Positions 7,907 through 10,065 of a stretch of 10,065 nt of DNA are shown here, one piece after another. Source of the stretch: CAIOZA01 sp964464375 (GTDB lineage: Bacteria > Bacteroidota > Ignavibacteria > Kapaibacteriales > UBA2268); contig CAYXFU010000070.1 of NCBI GenBank assembly GCA_964464375.1, positions 1 through 10,065 of the forward strand, written 5' to 3'. Each line of letters opens with the position of its first letter. The stretch's first letter is position 1. The translations under genes and the position numbers were made by a program. Under the pieces are notes generated by a model. That model searched no databases, had not been told where the DNA came from, and saw only the letters and a program-made list of their open reading frames with translations.

Positions 7907-8005
7907 CTAAAAGTGGTCCCAAAATTCTAAATAGAACTTCAGGACCGCTTCCTCTAATTGATTATTTGTCGTAATTTCCTGCTTATTCAGCAGTTGCGCA
8001 AGTTT
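7907..8005 (-). pseudogene. Possible second remnant of an S74-type gene 3' end
   Basis: The minus strand reads KLAQLLNKQE and about 22 more residues to TAG at 7909-7907. It contains the same 17 bases (GCTTATTCAGCAGTTGC on the plus strand, 7981-7997) as the better-supported remnant near 8123. Beyond that shared block the similarity to the S74 C-terminus stops. It is therefore either a more decayed copy or a short dispersed repeat. Confidence 0.25.
7911..7950. terminator. Imperfect hairpin between convergent genes, possible terminator
   Basis: The arms AAGTGGTCC (7911-7919) and GGACCGCTT (7942-7950) pair with one G-U. A second nested stem, TTCTA and TAGAA, is separated by AA. The hairpin lies about 140 nt past the receiver-kinase stop, in the spacer between convergent genes, where a bidirectional terminator would be useful. 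No T-run follows on the plus strand, and only a short one follows on the minus strand. It could instead be the end of a lost insertion sequence. Confidence 0.3.
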
Positions 8006-8139
8006 TTAAAAAGATAAAAAATTTGCTAGGTGCATTTTTTTTCTTGAAGCAATTCATTAATATGTTTTTTGGATTCATAATACCTCAACTCAAATGTGAA
8101 TTTTACCTTACTTTTTCTTGCAGCTTATTCAGCAGTTGC
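7981..8139. repeat. 17-bp direct repeat pair related to the S74 gene 3' end
   Basis: GCTTATTCAGCAGTTGC is present at 7981-7997 and 8123-8139. A third copy with one mismatch (GCATTTGC at the end) lies at 9158-9174, inside the final codons of the S74 gene. The longer form CAGCTTATTCAGCA(G/T)TTGC is shared by 8121-8139 and 9156-9174. On the minus strand the block encodes a coiled-coil LLNK or MLNK segment. Confidence 0.7.
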
Positions 8140-8183
8140 ATCATTGTCAAAGCAATCCCAATGTAGCTCAGATTGTAATCGCT
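8103..8183 (-). pseudogene. Remnant of an S74-type fibre gene C-terminus
   Basis: The minus strand ends MMQLLNKLQEKVR and TAA at 8105-8103. The intact S74 protein at 9138 ends LEQMLNKLIENKK and TAA. Nineteen bases match with one mismatch, and the distance from the shared LNKL to the stop is identical (five codons plus stop). Upstream the frame hits TAG at 8186-8184, while a neighbouring frame reads ETKRLERLQSELHW, typical coiled coil. This suggests a frameshifted leftover of the trimerising C-terminal helix. The S74 domain itself is gone. Confidence 0.45.
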
Positions 8184-8340
8184 CTAGCCTCTTAGTCTCT
8201 TATGATTTTTTATTGTCATTAAACCTCAGCTTAATAATAATACATAACATAAAACTTTTTGATTTCCCGTCGAGAAGATATTTTTCGCTGTGACTAATAG
8301 GATATAATTTAAATCTTTCTAAAATTCAACATCTACATTT

Positions 8341-8550
8341 TCAAAATTGCTGGTTCTGAATTTCTAATTTCTGTGCTTTGAGATAAGACATTTCTGTCCA
8401 CCCTCGGCTATACATATATTCAATTAACTGGGCCTTAATAAAGAAAGGATTGTCAATTGCAAGTATATCGCATAGATCATGTATAACCTTGGGCTCGACA
8501 TTGTTCCTGGCTAATATTTCACCTATTCGTCTGTAATCCTTTACCGTCAT
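8341..8550 (-). CDS. Small unknown protein, paralog of the gene at 8882-9085
   Basis: A 69-residue protein of unknown function. It begins MTVKDYRRIGEILARNNVEP, then has HDLCDILAIDNPFFIK and IEYMYSRGWTEM, and ends in a polar tail rich in Q and K. Residues 1-54 match the other copy at 39 positions with a two-residue gap; the last 15 differ completely. Conservation of the reading frame and of the MT.KDYRRIG start supports a real gene and this ATG. There is no signal peptide or membrane segment, so it is probably a small helical cytoplasmic protein. GAGGT lies about 20 nt upstream, too far to be a good ribosome binding site. A 98-nt gap separates it from the gene at 8649. Confidence 0.6.
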   Translation of the reverse strand: MTVKDYRRIGEILARNNVEPKVIHDLCDILAIDNPFFIKAQLIEYMYSRGWTEMSYLKAQKLEIQNQQF

Positions 8551-8648
8551 TTTCTATTTGCTTATTTTTACCTCGTTAGCTACTTATTGTAGCTCTCATT
8601 TTTGCTAGTTCAGTACTTGCTTAATTTTTAATATAATTCCAATTTTGC

Positions 8649-8882
8649 TTAGTTTGCGTCTGATCTGAACATATTTCTTTTGATCAGTAGTTCTTCCAAA
8701 TCCTTTTCATTCTCTGAAGTCAAACATTTAAGACCATCCTTCATTGACTGATTAGTTTTAAAATCATAATGGAATAATTCTGTTTCGTTCTGATCAAACT
8801 GCCGGTTTTCTAATATATAACTTTGTTCATTTTGAATATAATTCATATTAGTATTTTCTGTAATAATGAATAAAACTTTCAT
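8649..8882 (-). CDS. Small unknown protein coupled to the upstream paralog gene
   Basis: A 77-residue protein I do not recognise. It begins MKVLFIITENTNMNYIQNEQ, is rich in N, E, Q and aromatic residues, and ends in a charged helix (SENEKDLEELLIKRNMF). Its ATG (8882-8880) overlaps the stop of the preceding gene as TAATG, so one base is shared and translation is probably coupled. That overlap is the main evidence that it is real. The short hydrophobic start (KVLFII) is too brief for a signal peptide. No homologous copy follows the second paralog at 8341. Confidence 0.5.
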   Translation of the reverse strand: MKVLFIITENTNMNYIQNEQSYILENRQFDQNETELFHYDFKTNQSMKDGLKCLTSENEKDLEELLIKRNMFRSDAN

Positions 8883-9085
8883 TACAAATAATTATATTTT
8901 TCTTCATCTACTATAGGCATTTCTGACCAGGCTCGGCTATACATATATTCTATTGACTGATCCTTCCCCTTAATAAAAGTAGGATTGTCGATTGCCAGGG
9001 TTTCGCATAGATTATGTAAAACCCTGGACTCGACATTATTCAAAGCTGAGATTGCGCCTATTCTTCTGTAATCCTTATCCGTCAT
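8882..9085 (-). CDS. Small unknown protein next to the S74 gene, first of two paralogs
   Basis: A 67-residue protein of unknown function. It has MTDKDYRRIGAISALNNVES, HNLCETLAIDNPTFIK and SIEYMYSRAWSEM, with a short tail ending KYNYL. It lies 52 nt after the S74 gene stop on the same strand and ends in a TAATG overlap with the next gene, so S74, this gene and the next probably form one transcript. AGGG about 9 nt upstream of the ATG may serve as a weak ribosome binding site; an in-frame stop a few codons upstream limits the start. Predominantly helical and soluble. The single Cys and the IDNP motif are shared with the copy at 8341. A role in folding or attachment of the fibre is only a guess from position. 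Confidence 0.65.
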   Translation of the reverse strand: MTDKDYRRIGAISALNNVESRVLHNLCETLAIDNPTFIKGKDQSIEYMYSRAWSEMPIVDEEKYNYL

Positions 9086-9137
9086 TACTTTTAACCCTGC
9101 ATCATCATAAAATTTGTACTCTCGTTGATGCCGTTAT

Positions 9138-10065
9138 TTATTTTTTATTCTCTATCAGCTTATTCAGCATTTGCTCTAATTTCTCTAGTCTTAACATGAG
9201 TTCTTTATTGATTTTCTTTTGTGCGTCCAATTCGGTTTTCTGTTTCTTGATTTCATTCAGAAGAAGAACTGCTAGCATTGGATACTGAACTGCGTCAGGT
9301 ATAAGTTTCTCGCTTGTGCTACCCTTTACGACGTCTTTTTCCCTTGCGTAGGAGGCTAACAGAGGTATTGTAACTGCTACTTCCTCTGCTATCAAACCGA
9401 AATACTCTTTGCCGTCAGCTTTTGATAAATAACTTACAGGTCTCAATTTGAAAATATCCTCTGTATTGATTTTGATATCCGTTATAGCTGTTTTGTATCT
9501 TGCCGATGATGTTGAACGCATTAACTGCCCATTATTATCAACAAACACATTTGAAGCACTTCCTGTTGTGCTGGAATAAATTCCGGCAATATAGCATGCA
9601 TTATCATTGCCATCACCGATTCTTATTTTGCCGTTTTCGTCAGAAACACCGTTATTATCAATATAGGTATTATTATATCCTGTTGTCAGATTTGATCCTG
9701 CCCCATCTCCAATAGCTATATTATTATAACCCGAAGTGTTGCCACTCATTGAATTGCGTCCCACGGCAACATTGGCATTTCCAGTCGTGTTAGCATTTAA
9801 TGAGTTAGCACCAATACCAACATTGTTGTTTGCTGTTCCATCATCATTGGATCCGGCATTATAACCTAGAAATACTGTAGTTTGACCATCAGATATTCCA
9901 TCAGCTAATGCATCGATTGAGACAGCATTTGTGGCAATCTTTGCTGCTGTTACTGCTCCGTCTGCTAGTTTTGCTGTTGTGACGGCTGAATCAGCCAGTT
10001 TACCTGTTGTTACGTTGCCATCAGCAATTTTTGCTTGAGTTACGGAATTGGTTGCCAGTTTACCT
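9138..10065 (-). CDS. S74 (endosialidase-chaperone) fibre-like repeat protein, 5' end outside the window
   Basis: The frame is open from the right edge to TAA at 9140-9138, so the start lies beyond 10065; the GTG at 9764 is internal. From the N-terminal side there are ten-residue repeats of the form K(L/I)AD.AVTTA (9912-10064), then a beta-roll region with G.N(A/S)xxxNxxG and GNTSGYNNIAIG motifs like trimeric adhesin heads (9648-9869). A C-terminal peptidase S74 chaperone domain follows (about 9138-9515). It contains SSARYK, whose Ser (9507-9509) and Lys (9492-9494) are five residues apart as in the known cleavage dyad, then YFGLIAEEV and the Y..L.xxLLNEIKKQ helix, and ends in a coiled coil. 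The family trimerises a fibre and then cuts itself off. It could be a prophage tail fibre or a surface protein; no phage genes are visible here. Confidence 0.85.
   Translation of the reverse strand, partial: GKLATNSVTQAKIADGNVTTGKLADSAVTTAKLADGAVTAAKIATNAVSIDALADGISDGQTTVFLGYNAGSNDDGTANNNVGIGANSLNANTTGNANVAVGRNSMSGNTSGYNNIAIGDGAGSNLTTGYNNTYIDNNGVSDENGKIRIGDGNDNACYIAGIYSSTTGSASNVFVDNNGQLMRSTSSARYKTAITDIKINTEDIFKLRPVSYLSKADGKEYFGLIAEEVAVTIPLLASYAREKDVVKGSTSEKLIPDAVQYPMLAVLLLNEIKKQKTELDAQKKINKELMLRLEKLEQMLNKLIENKK
9912..10064 (-). repeat. Tandem ten-codon repeats in the S74 protein
   Basis: Five consecutive 30-bp units encode KLATNSVTQA, KIADGNVTTG, KLADSAVTTA, KLADGAVTAA and KIATNAVSID, followed by ALADG. 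The units continue beyond the right edge. Such A/D/T-rich decapeptides occur in trimeric fibre shafts and can change in copy number by slippage or recombination. Confidence 0.8.

Larger units (their letters stand above)
7774..8340. other. Convergent intergenic region with decayed sequence
   Basis: This spacer of about 570 nt separates the plus-strand signalling operon from the minus-strand S74 gene set. No intact gene was found. It holds a long imperfect hairpin (7911-7950) and two short minus-strand remnants, one ending at 8103 and one near 7981-7997, that share sequence with the 3' end of the S74 gene. The stretches 7774-7900, 8010-8100 and 8190-8340 show nothing I recognise. Confidence 0.6.

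Noticed and set aside
8096..8293. A 65-codon plus-strand frame with a hydrophobic start
   Set aside because: It runs antisense to the S74 gene remnant and includes the 17-bp repeat. It has no ribosome binding site, and the minus-strand reading explains the sequence better.
8551..8648. A third S74 tail remnant between the small genes
   Set aside because: One minus-strand frame reads short coiled-coil-like pieces, but with several stops and no shared nucleotide block with the S74 gene, so there is no real support.
8992..9288. A 98-codon plus-strand frame
   Set aside because: It is antisense to the first small paralog and to the S74 coiled coil, both better supported by homology between copies or by family motifs.
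9138..9764. Treating GTG 9764 as the true start of the S74 protein
   Set aside because: The same frame stays open with continuous repeat structure to the window edge at 10065, so the GTG is an internal valine codon.
1..10065. CRISPR array, tRNA or rRNA genes
   Set aside because: No regularly spaced identical repeats and no cloverleaf or conserved rRNA stretch were seen. The only regular repeats are the 30-bp coding units at the right end.

Overview
The window looks like a chromosomal segment from an AT-rich member of the FCB group (Bacteroidota, Ignavibacteriota or Kapaibacteriota type). The evidence is a minus-strand fragment of a type IX secretion C-terminal sorting domain, a very long multi-PAS histidine kinase, GTG/ATG starts with weak ribosome binding sites, and an S74-type repeat protein. 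No rRNA, tRNA, CRISPR array or intact mobile element was found.

Positions 1-1174 carry no intact gene. They hold a 16-bp direct repeat, a possible decayed coding stretch (263-415), a T9SS sorting-domain remnant (457-612, minus), the start of an IS3-like OrfA with its own strong Shine-Dalgarno (537-683, minus, chimeric), and a plausible promoter with a long leader before the first operon.

Positions 1175-7773 form a tight plus-strand signalling operon of three genes with gaps of 6 and 29 nt. The first is a 1370-residue soluble sensor histidine kinase (GAF, seven PAS, HisKA with a long helical insertion, HATPase). The second is a receiver protein whose output is an HD-GYP domain that has lost its metal ligands. 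The third is a receiver-histidine kinase with no sensor domain and an altered N-box. The two receivers resemble each other. A phosphorelay is likely: the large kinase phosphorylates one or both receivers, and the third protein may pass on or modulate the signal.

Positions 7774-8340 lie between convergent gene sets and hold a long imperfect hairpin and two short remnants that share sequence with the 3' end of the S74 gene. Positions 8341-10065 are a minus-strand set. An S74 (endosialidase-chaperone type) fibre-like protein enters from beyond the right edge. Three small unknown genes follow it: two are clear paralogs of each other, and the one between them is coupled to the first by a TAATG overlap. 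The remnants and paralogs suggest that the S74 locus has been duplicated and eroded repeatedly.
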